Part shown: positions 19,948 through 29,023 of the stretch, piece after piece
Layout of the letters: the number at the start of each line of letters is the position of its first letter
Position numbering within the stretch: the stretch's first letter is position 1
Position numbers and translations under genes: made by a program
Notes under the pieces: generated by a model
Told to the model about the DNA's origin: nothing
Databases searched by the model: none
The model's input: only the letters and a program-made list of their open reading frames with translations
DNA from: Halobaculum magnesiiphilum
Lineage (GTDB): Archaea; Halobacteriota; Halobacteria; Halobacteriales; Haloferacaceae
DNA: 64,000 bases
Direction of reading: 5' to 3'
NCBI RefSeq assembly: GCF_019823105.1
Contig: NZ_CP081958.1
Location: forward strand, 372,001 to 436,000

Positions 19948-20199
19948 ATGACCGGCTACTACGACTACGTCCTCGGCCTCATCCCCGCCGCGTTGCTCGG
20001 AACCACGTTCGCGCTGGAGGGGCTGGGCTGGTCGATGCAGGTGGCCGTTCCCGTCGGGGGCGCCGTCGCGGCCGGGCTCGTGGCCCACGCGATGTTCGTT
20101 CGCGGCCCCGCCTCCGGCGCGACGGTTCCGGACGCGCCGGCGCGCCCGACCGGCACCGAGGCCGGCGGATCCCCCGGGGCGCCGCAGAACGCCGACTGA
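19948..20199 (+). CDS. Small haloarchaeal membrane protein (83 aa)
   Basis: MTGYYDYVLGLIPAALLGTTFALEGLGWSMQVAVPVGGAVAAGLVAHAMFVRGP carries two hydrophobic segments, then a Pro/Ala/Gly-rich soluble tail. The ATG at 19948 is preferred over an in-frame TTG six bases upstream. Upstream, an AT-rich stretch (ctatagtacacccatccatagtatga) holds near-duplicate ccatag/ctatag half sites. Small two-helix proteins like this recur in haloarchaea; the function is unknown. Confidence 0.7.
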   Translation: MTGYYDYVLGLIPAALLGTTFALEGLGWSMQVAVPVGGAVAAGLVAHAMFVRGPASGATVPDAPARPTGTEAGGSPGAPQNAD

Positions 20200-20289
20200 T
20201 CCGGTTGGGTTCGGCCGAGTTCATTTCGGCCACTTCGGGGTCGCGCGAGGCCGGCCACGCTTTTCACCACCGCGGCCCAACCGCCGCAC

Positions 20290-21288
20290 ATGACGGAGAC
20301 GCTGTTCCTGACGAGCGAGGAGGTCGCCGGACTGGCCGACCCCGCGGAGTACGTGGACGCTGTTCGCGACGCCTACCGCCAGATCGGCGAGGGAGCGCCC
20401 GCGGAGCCGCGGACGAAGCTCGTGAACGCCGACCCGCCCGGGTTTCTCACCACCTACGCCGCGGTGCTCCCGGAGACGGGAGCGATGGGCGGGTACACCT
20501 ACTCCGCCGGGTTCGGCGGGCGCGACGCGTGGTTCATGACGCCGCTGTTCGACGCGGAGTCGGGCGAGCCGCTCGCGCTGCTGGACGGCGCCTCGATGAA
20601 CCCCCACAAGACGGGCGCCGCCGGCGCCGTCGGCGTCGACGCGCTCGCCCGCGAGGACGCGACCTCGGTCGCGGTGATCGGCTCGGGCGCGCAGGCGCGG
20701 GGACAACTCCGTGCGACGGCGACCGTCCGCGACCTGGAGACGGTGTGGGTGTACTCGCCGACGAAGGAGCACCGCGAGGCGTTCGCGGGCGACATGAACA
20801 AGCGCCTCGACGCCTCGGTCGCGGCCGTCGCGAGCGCCGCGGCCGCCGTCGAGCACGCCGACGTGGTGATCACCGCGACGAACGCCGCCGAGCCGGTGTT
20901 CGACGGCGCCGACCTCGACCCCGGCACCCACGTCACCGCGATGGGGCAGTACAACGCGGACAAGCGCGAGCTCGACCACGCGACGATCGAGCGCGCCACG
21001 TACGTACCGGACCTACGCGCCCGAGCACACCAGGACGCCGGCTCGTTCCTCTCGGCGCTGGAGGCCGGCGTCGTCGACGAGGACCACATCCACGCCGAGT
21101 TGGGGGAGGTCGTCGCCGGCGTCGAACCCGGCCGGACGAGCGACGAGGAGATAACCGTCTTCGACTCCGGCGGCACCGGGATCGAGACGGCCGCGTCGGC
21201 GTACCTGCTGTACGAGAAGGCCGTCGACGCCGGGCTCGGGGAGACGATCGAGTTCGCACCCGCGAGCGAGGCGCTGACCGGCGAGTAG
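20290..21288 (+). CDS. Ornithine cyclodeaminase/mu-crystallin family protein
   Basis: 332 residues. An N-terminal substrate domain (EEVAGLADPAEYVDAVRDAYRQ; KTGAAGAVGVDALA) is followed by a Rossmann NAD(P) domain (SVAVIGSGAQARGQLRATATVR) and a C-terminal part with VFDSGGTGIETAASAYLLYEKA. Members include ornithine cyclodeaminase, archaeal alanine dehydrogenase and ketimine reductase; the sequence alone does not decide. A TATA-like cgcttttcacc lies about 27 bases before the ATG. It is followed by a small membrane protein, apparently in a separate unit. Confidence 0.88.
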   Translation: MTETLFLTSEEVAGLADPAEYVDAVRDAYRQIGEGAPAEPRTKLVNADPPGFLTTYAAVLPETGAMGGYTYSAGFGGRDAWFMTPLFDAESGEPLALLDGASMNPHKTGAAGAVGVDALAREDATSVAVIGSGAQARGQLRATATVRDLETVWVYSPTKEHREAFAGDMNKRLDASVAAVASAAAAVEHADVVITATNAAEPVFDGADLDPGTHVTAMGQYNADKRELDHATIERATYVPDLRARAHQDAGSFLSALEAGVVDEDHIHAELGEVVAGVEPGRTSDEEITVFDSGGTGIETAASAYLLYEKAVDAGLGETIEFAPASEALTGE

Positions 21289-21325
21289 GACAACGCTGAT
21301 TGCGACGCGCGAACGTCCCCGAGAC

Positions 21326-21805
21326 GTGTCCGGCACCGCCGCGGCCGTCCCCCTCCGACCCCGAGCCCGCGAGTCGCCGCTGATCGTGGTCAGCGGCGGG
21401 ATCGCGCTCGTCGTTCTGCTCGGGGCCGTCGCCGTGCTCGTGACGCTCGTCGGGCCCGGTCGGATCCCGGACCCCGGCGGGCGCCGGCTCGGGACCGCGA
21501 TCGTCGCGGCGATGGTCCTCGTCGTCCTCCTGTGGCTGTCGGTCGTCGCGCGGGCGGTCGCGGGCGTCGTCGCCTACGCCGACGCGGGAGACCGACCGAC
21601 GGGCGTCGCCCTGGCGCTCGCGGTCGTCGAAGGGGTGATCGCCGTGGCGATGCTGGCCGTCGCGAGCGCCGTCGGTGCGCTGGGCGGAACGGGTTCGGAA
21701 CCGGAGGTGTACGCCATCGCCGCGTACGCCGTCACCGCGATCGGGGTCGTTCTGGCGCCCGTGTCGCTGGCGCGTGCGGGCCTCGCGCTGTTGGGCGACT
21801 TCTGA
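21326..21805 (+). CDS. Hypothetical membrane protein
   Basis: 159 residues, GTG start, four predicted transmembrane helices (about 19-42, 57-83, 93-115 and 125-157) with short loops. No recognised motif. It is convergent with the MFS gene by only six bases. Base composition and codon use agree with its neighbours. Confidence 0.6.
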   Translation: MSGTAAAVPLRPRARESPLIVVSGGIALVVLLGAVAVLVTLVGPGRIPDPGGRRLGTAIVAAMVLVVLLWLSVVARAVAGVVAYADAGDRPTGVALALAVVEGVIAVAMLAVASAVGALGGTGSEPEVYAIAAYAVTAIGVVLAPVSLARAGLALLGDF

Positions 21806-21811
21806 TCCCCC

Positions 21812-23131
21812 TCAGTCGCCGCCGGAGGTCGACGCGGTCCCCGGCGCGTCCGGCGACCGCCCCTCGCGACGGCGCACGCGGACGTGGAGCGCGATCGCAC
21901 ACAGCGTCGCGATCACGCCGCCGAGCACGACGATCCCGAACGCGACTCGGTAGCCGGCCACGGAGTACGCCCGCGCGCCGTCGACGACGCGTCCGGTCCA
22001 GAAGGCGTCGAGCGCCGCCCCGAGCACCGCGGGGAAGACGGCCGCCCCGAAGTACGCCATCCCGTTGACGGTGCCCGTGGCCGCGCCGCTGTCGGCGGCG
22101 TGGCGCTCCTTCGCGACCGTGTAGGCGACCGAGGCCCCTCCGGTGATCCCCATCCCCACGAACAGCGCGAGCGCGACGACGAACAGCGGCGGCGTCACGG
22201 TGACGAACACCACGCCGTAGGCGATCACGAACGCGAGACACGAGCCCACGATCACCTCCGTCCGGCGGCCGGTGCGGTCCGACAGCGCGCCGAAGGCGGG
22301 CGAGCCGACCGCGAAGCCGATGTTCGCCGCCAACACCGCCCAGGCGGCCGTCGCCACCGGCACGTCGTAGAGGTGGACGATGTAGGGGACGCCCCACAGC
22401 CCGACGACGGTGAAGTTGAGCCCGAAGATCAGGAACAGCGTCGTCCCCATCAGCCACGTGTCGAGGTCGCCGAGCACGCGCCGTGCGCCCGCGAGCACCT
22501 CCCGCAGCGAGTCGGTGTCGGTTCCCGAGTCCGCCCCCTCCGGGCGGTCCTCGGGGTCCGCCGGTCGGTCGCGGACGAAGCCGCCGACCGCCAGGCCCGC
22601 GAGCAGCACCCCCGCGGCGGCGGCGTACAGCACCGACCGCCAGCCGGCCGCCTCGGCCGCCAGCGCCAGCGGCGTCGTCGCCAGCACGCCCCCGATGCCG
22701 GCGGCGGCGATGGTGAAGCCCGTCATCGTCGCGAACTCCTCGGGCGCGTACCAGTTGGCGCAAAACCGGAGGACGGCGACGTAGATCGCCGCGCCGCTCA
22801 GGCCGGCGAGAAAGCGCGCCGCGAAGCCGACCGCAAAGGAGTCGGCCGCGGCGAAGCCCGCGACCCCGGCGGCCATGCCGACGAGCCCGATCGACACGAT
22901 GCGGCGGGGGCCGTACCGATCGACGACCAGTCCGGCGGGGAGCTGCGCCGCGGCGTACACGTAGAAGAACGACGAGTGGAGCAGCCCCAACTCCGAGGCG
23001 GTCGCGTCGAAGACGGCGGCGAGATCCCCCGACAACACGGCCGTCGAGTTGCGGAAGAAGTTGACGAACAGGAAGCCGAACGCGAGCGTCGCCCACATCA
23101 GGTGGCGTCGATACCGGCGCGGGATCGCCAT
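21812..23131 (-). CDS. MFS transporter
   Basis: 439 residues with 12 membrane segments in two halves joined by an acidic loop (RPADPEDRPEGADSGTDTDSL). The MFS signature between TM2 and TM3 is DRYGPRRIVSIGLVG, and the second-half copy is GALSDRTGRRTEVIVG. The set of motifs fits the anion:cation symporter or oxalate/formate type, but the substrate is not known. The ATG at 23131 (MAIPRRYRRHLMW) starts 25 residues before TM1; an in-frame ATG at 23176 would add 15 residues without support. Confidence 0.85.
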   Translation of the reverse strand: MAIPRRYRRHLMWATLAFGFLFVNFFRNSTAVLSGDLAAVFDATASELGLLHSSFFYVYAAAQLPAGLVVDRYGPRRIVSIGLVGMAAGVAGFAAADSFAVGFAARFLAGLSGAAIYVAVLRFCANWYAPEEFATMTGFTIAAAGIGGVLATTPLALAAEAAGWRSVLYAAAAGVLLAGLAVGGFVRDRPADPEDRPEGADSGTDTDSLREVLAGARRVLGDLDTWLMGTTLFLIFGLNFTVVGLWGVPYIVHLYDVPVATAAWAVLAANIGFAVGSPAFGALSDRTGRRTEVIVGSCLAFVIAYGVVFVTVTPPLFVVALALFVGMGITGGASVAYTVAKERHAADSGAATGTVNGMAYFGAAVFPAVLGAALDAFWTGRVVDGARAYSVAGYRVAFGIVVLGGVIATLCAIALHVRVRRREGRSPDAPGTASTSGGD

Positions 23132-23217
23132 TGTGTGCCTCTGTGTTTCACACCGGGGCTTGTACCTTCGGGCCACGGCGATCCGATCGACGGCGGGGTG
23201 GAAGCGACTGCGGCGGC

Positions 23218-23760
23218 TCAGAGCTGGCGTCGCATCCGGACGTGCTCGATGCCGTCCTCGTCGAACGTACCGACCGCCTCGTCGACGGCGTACCCCAGCC
23301 CCTCGTAGAAGCCGGCCGTCTGCGTCTGCGCGTGCAACATCGCCTCGGTCAGCCCTCGGGCGCGGGCACGGTTCTCGACGGCGCTCATCACGCGCGCGCC
23401 CCAGCCTTCGCCGCGGCGATCGCCGGCGACCGCGATCCGCTCGATCTTCGCGACGCGCTCCGTTCCCTCCGCCAGCGCGCCGTACTCGTGGGCGTCGACC
23501 GCGCGGAGGCGGGCGACCGCGACCGCGTCGCCGGCGGCGTCGCGGACGAGCAGGTGGTCCACGTCCGACTCCAGCGGTTCGGCGTCGTGCTCGTCGAGTT
23601 CGAGGTGCTCCGGAACGCCCTGCTCGTCGACGAAGACGGCCATCCGCAGGTCGACCACGGTGTCCCAGTCGGTCTCGGTGGCGACGACGGTGGCCGTCCA
23701 GTCGGCGTCCGCGGGAGCGAGGTCGGCCTCCGCCGACGTGTCGTCCTCGGGCATCGTCAC
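23218..23760 (-). CDS. GNAT family N-acetyltransferase
   Basis: 180 residues. The acetyl-CoA-binding motif is [29 protein letters not shown], followed by [14 protein letters not shown], the GNAT motif B. The domain looks like the ElaA/YjdJ-type branch ([18 protein letters not shown]). The GTG at 23760 overlaps the pelA TGA in GTGA, which suggests translational coupling; an ATG two codons later is an alternative. The substrate is unknown. Being last in the RqcH-Pelota cluster, it may modify a protein or peptide connected to ribosome rescue, but this is only inference. Confidence 0.83.
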   Translation of the reverse strand: MTMPEDDTSAEADLAPADADWTATVVATETDWDTVVDLRMAVFVDEQGVPEHLELDEHDAEPLESDVDHLLVRDAAGDAVAVARLRAVDAHEYGALAEGTERVAKIERIAVAGDRRGEGWGARVMSAVENRARARGLTEAMLHAQTQTAGFYEGLGYAVDEAVGTFDEDGIEHVRMRRQL

Positions 23761-24824
23761 TGGAGGCGGTACCGCAGGAGCGCGGCGACGCCGCCGAGGT
23801 TCTTCAGTTGCTGCCCGGGCGCGAACTCCTCCGAGAAGACGACCACGTCCCCGCCCTTCTGCTCGGCGGTCTCGACGAGGTCGTTCACGTCGATGTCCCA
23901 GTCGCCCTCGCCCTGGCGCTCGGCGCGGAGTCGATCGTCGACGATGAGCAGCGTCTCGATGGCGCCGAACTCGGCGGCCTCCATCGTCTCGGTGACGCCG
24001 TAGGTCGCCTTGGCGCCCTCGGCGATGCGCTCGGTGAGCTCGTCGATCAGCTCGGCCTCGCGGGCGATGCGCGTCTCGCGTTGCACCTCGTCGACGGCGC
24101 CGCGCTTGAGCACCTCGTGGACGCCGCGGTCGCCGGCGGCGGAGGTGTTCACGACCGAGATCCGGTCGCTCAGGTCGCGATAGTGCTCGTCGATGTAGTC
24201 GTTGGCGTCGTTCTTCGTGAAGCCCGGACCCGCGAGGATGACCGCCTCGGGGTCGAGGTGCGACAGCGCGGAGCCGAGCTCGTCGAACAGCTCGTCGCGG
24301 GGCCGGGCGTACTCACCCTTCCCCGTGGGCTTGGTGAAGCTCGCGTACTCCTCGGTGCCGTACTGCTGGACGGTGTGGATGTACGCGGCACCCTCCTCGA
24401 CGGTCGCGATGGCGACGTCGGGCGCCCCGGTGGCCTCCTCGGCCTCCTCGATGCGCTCGATCTGGTCGGCCTTGAAGTGTTTCTCGACGGTGATCTCCGA
24501 GCGCTCCTCCACGTTGATCGTGTGGTGGTGACCGATCTCGTCCTCGCGCGAACAGCCGACGATGACGCCGCCGACGCGCAGCCGGTTGGCGAAGCGGGCG
24601 AACTCCACGTCCTCGACCTCGAGGGTGACGCGCATGTGCTCGCGCTCGCCGCCCGTGTCGCGGAGCTGGTCGTCGTCGCGGGTGACCCGGCGGGTCGTGT
24701 CCGCCTCGACCAGATCGCCGGGTTCAAGGACGTGCGAGAGGTGCCACAGGTCGTCGGTGGTCTCGGGCGTGACCGTCAGGCGCTCGCGCCCCTCCTCGCC
24801 GCGGCCGCGCGAGTCGATTCGCAT
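23757..24824 (-). CDS. pelA: Pelota, mRNA surveillance and ribosome rescue factor
   Basis: 355 residues in the three-domain eRF1-like fold without the GGQ loop: an Sm-like N-terminal domain ([31 protein letters not shown]), a central domain (about 130-260: [40 protein letters not shown]), and a C-terminal L7Ae/L30e-like domain ([25 protein letters not shown]). Pelota with aEF1A/ABCE1 splits stalled ribosomes. The ATG at 24824 is where the family begins; an upstream start would add 17 residues. It lies downstream of RqcH and two DUF4013 genes on the same strand. Confidence 0.95.
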   Translation of the reverse strand: MRIDSRGRGEEGRERLTVTPETTDDLWHLSHVLEPGDLVEADTTRRVTRDDDQLRDTGGEREHMRVTLEVEDVEFARFANRLRVGGVIVGCSREDEIGHHHTINVEERSEITVEKHFKADQIERIEEAEEATGAPDVAIATVEEGAAYIHTVQQYGTEEYASFTKPTGKGEYARPRDELFDELGSALSHLDPEAVILAGPGFTKNDANDYIDEHYRDLSDRISVVNTSAAGDRGVHEVLKRGAVDEVQRETRIAREAELIDELTERIAEGAKATYGVTETMEAAEFGAIETLLIVDDRLRAERQGEGDWDIDVNDLVETAEQKGGDVVVFSEEFAPGQQLKNLGGVAALLRYRLQ

Positions 24825-24913
24825 ATCAGCGAGTGCGTCGGGCGCGTACAAAGGCCCTCCGAGACGGTGACCCAAACCGTGGTCCAGCTTCCGGAAGGCT
24901 CCCGGGGACTACC

Positions 24914-25642
24914 TCACCGACCCACTCGCGGGTTCGCCGGCCCGGACGCGCCGCCCTCGTCCGCGGATTCGTCCGCGCCCTCCCCGGGGGTGTCGGTCGC
25001 CTCGGCGAACCCGCGGCCGAAGCAGTAGTACGTGACCACCTGCCCGTAGAACAGCGCCGGGATCCCGATCAGGATCAGCGCGAAGGGGCTCGCGACGCTG
25101 TTGATCACGGCCCCGAGGACGACGCCGAAGAGGACGCCGACGAGATACCGCCCCGAGAGGGCCGCCTCGCGCAGCGCCTCGACGTCGAAGGCGGCGCCCA
25201 GCTCGCCCGCGAGCGCGAAGTTGGTCATCGCCGCCGGCATGACGTACGCGACGAGGATCGACAGCAGCGTCGCCGCCAACACGAGGAGGAGGCTGACGGC
25301 GCCGAACGCCGCGACCCCCGCGTCGCTGCCCGTGACGCCGCCCGCAACGCCGCCGATGAAGAGCGCGACGACCGCGGCGACGATCGGGATCGAGACGACG
25401 AGGCCGTAGGCCGCCTGCACCACGACGAGCTTCAGCCCGTCGACGAACAGCTCCCCCCAGTCGGTGAACGACGGGGCCGCGCGGTCGTCGGTCGCCGCCG
25501 AACGCAACACTCGGAGGAGGTACCCCTGTAACACGAACAACGGCAGCACGAACACGCTCGCGACGATCAGCGCGCCGCCGATGACGAGCGTGGCGACGCG
25601 GTCGTCCGTTCGCAGGGGGTACCCGAGCGCGTCCTCCAACAT
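24914..25642 (-). CDS. DUF4013 family membrane protein
   Basis: 242 residues with five to six membrane helices. MLEDALGYPLRTDDRVATLVIGGALIVASVFVLPLFVLQGYLLRVLRSA is the typical DUF4013 opening, and FYGQVVTYYCFGRGFAEATD is the typical end, followed by an acidic Ser/Glu/Asp tail. It is a paralogue of the next gene upstream, 24 bases away. DUF4013 is a haloarchaea- and actinobacteria-rich membrane family of unknown function. Here it sits between two ribosome rescue genes. Confidence 0.8.
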   Translation of the reverse strand: MLEDALGYPLRTDDRVATLVIGGALIVASVFVLPLFVLQGYLLRVLRSAATDDRAAPSFTDWGELFVDGLKLVVVQAAYGLVVSIPIVAAVVALFIGGVAGGVTGSDAGVAAFGAVSLLLVLAATLLSILVAYVMPAAMTNFALAGELGAAFDVEALREAALSGRYLVGVLFGVVLGAVINSVASPFALILIGIPALFYGQVVTYYCFGRGFAEATDTPGEGADESADEGGASGPANPRVGR

Positions 25643-25666
25643 ACCCGACCGTCACCAGGGGCGTGG

Positions 25667-26389
25667 TTAACGGTTTCCACCGATCCCGCGGCTCCACGCC
25701 GCGGCGGCCGCGACCTCGAGATAGAACAGCCCGAAGAAACCGACGAGCCGGGCCGTCCGGGACCCGGCGCCGGCCAGCGCCGCCCCGAACGCGAGCAACA
25801 TCGCGCCGAGGGTCCACGCGTAGAAGTACCGCCCGGAGGTGACCGTCCGCCGCAGCGATCCGAACGAGATCCCCGCCGCGACGCGTGTGCGAACGGTCCC
25901 GGCCGGGTCCGCACGAGCGTACCCCGCGAGGATCGCCGGCAGCGGGTAGGCTATTGCGACCGCGAGCAGCAGGCTCACCGTCCCGCCGACGAGCGTCACG
26001 CCGTACCCCAGCGGCGTCGTCGGGTCGATGAGACCGCCGCCGGCCGCGCCCGACACCGCCCCGCCGACGGTGACCAGCAGGACGACGACCGGGACGAGCA
26101 GCACGCCGACCGAGACCGCGCTCGCGACGAGTCCGTCCCGGAGCAGCGACAGCGGACGCCGAAACGTCGGGAGCGTGGCGGGGTCGTCAGCGTCGCCGGC
26201 GGCCCCGAGCACGCGGACGAGGTAGCCGACGACCGGCACGATCGCGACGGGCGAGAGCAGCGTGAGCGGCCACAGCGGCGCGACGATCGCGGCGAGGAGG
26301 TGGAGCCCGCCGCCGGTCGCGAGCACCTCCGCCGCCGCGCCGCGGTCCGCTGCCGATCCCAGCGGGTAGCGAAGCGCCTCACGGAGCAC
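25667..26389 (-). CDS. DUF4013 family membrane protein (paralogue)
   Basis: 240 residues. MLREALRYPLGSAADRG... mirrors the start of the neighbouring DUF4013 protein (MLEDALGYPLRTDDR...), and it has the same layout: GYLVRVL motif, SLLRDGL, SGRYFYAWTLGAML, and a final helix LYLEVAAAAAWSRGIGGNR-like. It is more divergent than its partner and lacks the acidic tail. It begins three bases after the RqcH stop, so it is in one transcript with it. Confidence 0.75.
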   Translation of the reverse strand: MLREALRYPLGSAADRGAAAEVLATGGGLHLLAAIVAPLWPLTLLSPVAIVPVVGYLVRVLGAAGDADDPATLPTFRRPLSLLRDGLVASAVSVGVLLVPVVVLLVTVGGAVSGAAGGGLIDPTTPLGYGVTLVGGTVSLLLAVAIAYPLPAILAGYARADPAGTVRTRVAAGISFGSLRRTVTSGRYFYAWTLGAMLLAFGAALAGAGSRTARLVGFFGLFYLEVAAAAAWSRGIGGNR

Positions 26390-26392
26390 GCG

Positions 26393-28516
26393 TTACGCCT
26401 CGTGGATGTCGCTCTCGCCGGGCGGGAGGAACTCCTGGATCCGGTCGGCGGAGGCGACCTTGCGGACGAACCCCTGGTCGGCGAACCGCGATTTGAGCTC
26501 CCGGTAGCACTTCATCGCCGCGTCGTTCTGGGCGAAGCGTCCGGGCGTGAGGCGGATCGTCGTCTCCGCGCGTTCCTCGATCGCGCTCGGCGGCCCGCCG
26601 ATCACCCGCGTCTCGGGGTCGACCTGGACGCCGACGGCGACCTCGGCGGGCATGTCGCGGTAGTAGTCGCGCTCGCCGCGGATGACGAATCCCCCCTTCT
26701 CGATGTACTCGCCCGACTCGGGCGTCTTCGACACCTGATCGGGGGTGACGACGTACGCGTCGCCGGCGCCGCGGCCGTCCTTCCACACCGAGGAGTACGA
26801 GACGGCGAACTGTGCGGCCTCCTCGCGCGACTGCTCGGGGATGGTCACGTCGCGGGCGGCCTCCGAGGGGTCGGTCGCCTTGACGATCGTCACCGGGCCC
26901 CCGTGGGCCTGCGCGTGACAGAACAGGTCCCGCCCCTCCATGTAGTTCTTCACGAGCTCCTCGTTCTGGTCGGCGTTGCGCCCGCCGATGACGAGGAAGC
27001 CGTCGCTCGTCTCGAACCAGCGGAAGCGGTCGTACCAGTGATCCTGCTGCCTGACGGGGATCGACGGCCGCGAGAGCCAGTCGACGTCCGCGTGCTCGTC
27101 GTCCTCGTCGCCGTCGGCGTCGGCCTCCTCGTCGCCGCCTTCGGCGTCCGGGTCGCCGTCGGCCGCCTCCCACTCCTCCCTGCGCTGTTTCACGGCAGCC
27201 AGTTCCTCGCGGGTGTTCTCGATGGCCGCGAGCGCGCCCTCCTTCTTCTCCTCGATGCGCTTGGCCTCCGTGTACAGCCGGTCGGCGTTCTTCTCCGGCC
27301 CGGTGGCGGCGTCGAGGGTGACGACCGTGCCGTCGAGGTCCACGTCGACGGTCCCCTCGGAGCCGTCGACGCCGCGGACTGCCTCGGCCTCGGGGATGCC
27401 GCGGTCGGCGCCCTCGAGGAACGTCTCGTCGATCTCCTCCCAGCCTCGCCCCTCCTCGCGGGCGGCCTGGATCGTCGAGAGCACGTCGGCGACGAGGTCG
27501 TAGTGGGCGTACACGGCCTCGGCCTTCTCGCGCTCGGCCTCCGCGCGCTCCTCGAAGTCGTCGATCGCGCCCTCCTGCTGGTCGATGATCCGCTGCTTCT
27601 TGGCGATCTCCGCCTCGAAGTCGGGCGAGTCGTCGACCTCCTCGTCCTCCGTGAGGTCGAGCCGGTGGAAGTACGCGTCCAGCGCGGCGTTGAAGTCGTC
27701 GTACGCCTCCGACTCCATTCCCTCGCGCTCCTCCAGCGGGAACGGGGTCACGTCCACGACCGCTCCGTCCTCCAGGTAGACGCGAGGGTCCAGATCCCCG
27801 GACCGGAGGCGCTCGCCCATCCGCCGGATCGCGTCGTAGATCGCGCGGTACTGCGCCTCGCCGGCGTCGGCGATGTCGAGGGCCTTCTCGACGCCGGCGC
27901 GGGTGCAGAACTCCTCGGCGTAGAGGCCGCCCATGTTGAGTTGGGTCGCGAGCGTGCGCACCACGTCGGTGTCGGACTCCTCCATCCTCGCTTCGAGCAC
28001 CTCGTAGCGCACGTCGAAGGGGTTGATCCGCGACTGGGGGTACTCGTACCGGCTCCCGGGGGCGACCGTTCGCGACTTGAGGCGGACGGTTTCGAGGCTG
28101 CGCTGAACCTCGCCGGTCTCGTCGAGCACGGCGACGTTGCCCTCGCCGAACAGCTCGGCGACGACCGTCGTGTTCGCGTCGGGGCGCTCGAAGTCGAACG
28201 TGAGGATGCGGTCGAACTCGTATTGAGCAACGTCGGCGAGCTCCCCGCCGGCGAGCCGCGAGCGCAGCGTCTTGGCGAACTCCGGTGGCCGGCCGGGCGC
28301 GTCCGGCACGTGTGCGGGGTCGGCGACGTGACACCGCTTCACGTCGCCCGTCTCGACGAGGAGTTCGACCCGCCCGCGGTCGTAATCGCGGAGCTTGAAG
28401 CGGACGAGGTCGTCGCCGTAGAGGTAGACCTTGTCCACCTTCGCGCCCTCGTACCGGGAGAGCTCCCCCGCGAGGGCGGCGAGGTCGACGCTCGTCATCT
28501 CGGTTTTCGGGTCCAT
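26393..28516 (-). CDS. rqcH: RqcH / NFACT family ribosome quality control protein
   Basis: 707 residues. The NFACT-N domain holds the conserved Asp102-Arg103 (FDRILTF) and E121-LFGEGN pair that in bacterial RqcH binds tRNA for alanine tailing. A long coiled-coil middle (about 280-330: EIAKKQRIIDQQEGAIDDFEERAEAEREKAEAVY and again about 395-440) and an acidic insertion (DGDPDAEGGDEEADADGDEDDEHADVDW) precede the C-terminal NFACT-R RNA-binding domain (HWYDRFRWFETSDGFLVIGGRNADQNEELVKNYMEGRDLFCHAQAHGGP). It probably binds split large subunits with stalled peptides. It opens a five-gene cluster with DUF4013 x2, Pelota and a GNAT enzyme. Confidence 0.92.
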   Translation of the reverse strand: MDPKTEMTSVDLAALAGELSRYEGAKVDKVYLYGDDLVRFKLRDYDRGRVELLVETGDVKRCHVADPAHVPDAPGRPPEFAKTLRSRLAGGELADVAQYEFDRILTFDFERPDANTTVVAELFGEGNVAVLDETGEVQRSLETVRLKSRTVAPGSRYEYPQSRINPFDVRYEVLEARMEESDTDVVRTLATQLNMGGLYAEEFCTRAGVEKALDIADAGEAQYRAIYDAIRRMGERLRSGDLDPRVYLEDGAVVDVTPFPLEEREGMESEAYDDFNAALDAYFHRLDLTEDEEVDDSPDFEAEIAKKQRIIDQQEGAIDDFEERAEAEREKAEAVYAHYDLVADVLSTIQAAREEGRGWEEIDETFLEGADRGIPEAEAVRGVDGSEGTVDVDLDGTVVTLDAATGPEKNADRLYTEAKRIEEKKEGALAAIENTREELAAVKQRREEWEAADGDPDAEGGDEEADADGDEDDEHADVDWLSRPSIPVRQQDHWYDRFRWFETSDGFLVIGGRNADQNEELVKNYMEGRDLFCHAQAHGGPVTIVKATDPSEAARDVTIPEQSREEAAQFAVSYSSVWKDGRGAGDAYVVTPDQVSKTPESGEYIEKGGFVIRGERDYYRDMPAEVAVGVQVDPETRVIGGPPSAIEERAETTIRLTPGRFAQNDAAMKCYRELKSRFADQGFVRKVASADRIQEFLPPGESDIHEA

Positions 28517-28644
28517 CTGATTGTGTGTGGGTACTTGGGGCGGGTGTTTGGGCGTTGCGGGATTGAGACGGATTCTCGCGTGTTGTCTTCAGCTTCAGCG
28601 ATATATCGAAGTTGGTGTTTGGTACTCTGTCCCCTCGAAAGCCC

Positions 28645-28856
28645 CCACGGCTCTGCGGTCGGGGGACTCGCTGTGCGTGGTTCGAGACGGCTCCGCCGTC
28701 TCGTCATTACCGGACGCCGGAGGCGTCCGGTCAGCAGCCAGAACGCTCCGCGTTCTGGCAGCATCACGAGAGACGCGAAGCGTCTCTCGAACGACTTCGC
28801 TCGGGCTTCGCCCTCGCTCCAGTGCTTGCTTCCTCCGCCTTCCCGCAGAGCCGTGG
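28645..28856. repeat. Array of four perfect hairpins inside a 14-bp inverted repeat
   Basis: Four inverted repeats with 9-bp stems and 3-base loops lie at 28683-28703, 28710-28730, 28738-28758 and 28768-28788 (the last extends to 10 bp, 28767-28789). They begin 27, 28 and 30 bases apart. Loops are tcc, gga, tcc and gaa. They are enclosed by a perfect 14-bp inverted repeat, 28645-28658 (ccacggctctgcgg) against 28843-28856. A fifth, weak stem (gggc-ttc-gccc, 28803-28813) follows. Stems differ from each other in sequence. This may be a short palindromic mobile or regulatory element, similar to repeats that I recall from haloarchaeal intergenic regions. Confidence 0.75.
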
Positions 28857-28942
28857 CCCCTTTCAGTCCCACCCACTGCCGCGACCGCACCACGACCTCC
28901 CCAACCGATTCGCTCGTCGCTGACGCGACTCACTCATCCCTC

Positions 28943-28981
28943 GCGCGCGTCCGGCTGACACAGAGGTCAGCCGGCGCGCGC
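28943..28981 (-). terminator. Long GC hairpin downstream of the MFS gene
   Basis: A 9-bp stem (ccggctgac / gtcagccgg) with a six-base loop, extended by seven more pairs past one bulged T, ends about 40 bases beyond the stop of the minus-strand MFS gene. No oligo-T follows, so a transcription-terminator role is only possible. It may equally be part of the neighbouring hairpin element. Confidence 0.35.
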
Positions 28982-29023
28982 CACCGCAATAGATCGGATT
29001 TGGAACTCGACCGACGACGGAGG

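Larger units (their letters stand above)
28517..29023. other. Intergenic region of about 500 bases holding the hairpin array
   Basis: No convincing gene. ORFs here run through the hairpins and are antisense images of palindromes. The stretch contains the array at 28645-28856 and a separate strong hairpin at 28943-28981. The remainder (28862-28930) is plain GC-rich sequence. Confidence 0.6.

Noticed and set aside
28495..28958. Overlapping ORFs on both strands through the hairpin array (e.g. 28495-28893 minus, 28521-28958 plus)
   Set aside because: They are antisense images produced by palindromes, lack a family match that I can see, and have no TATA-like element at the right distance.
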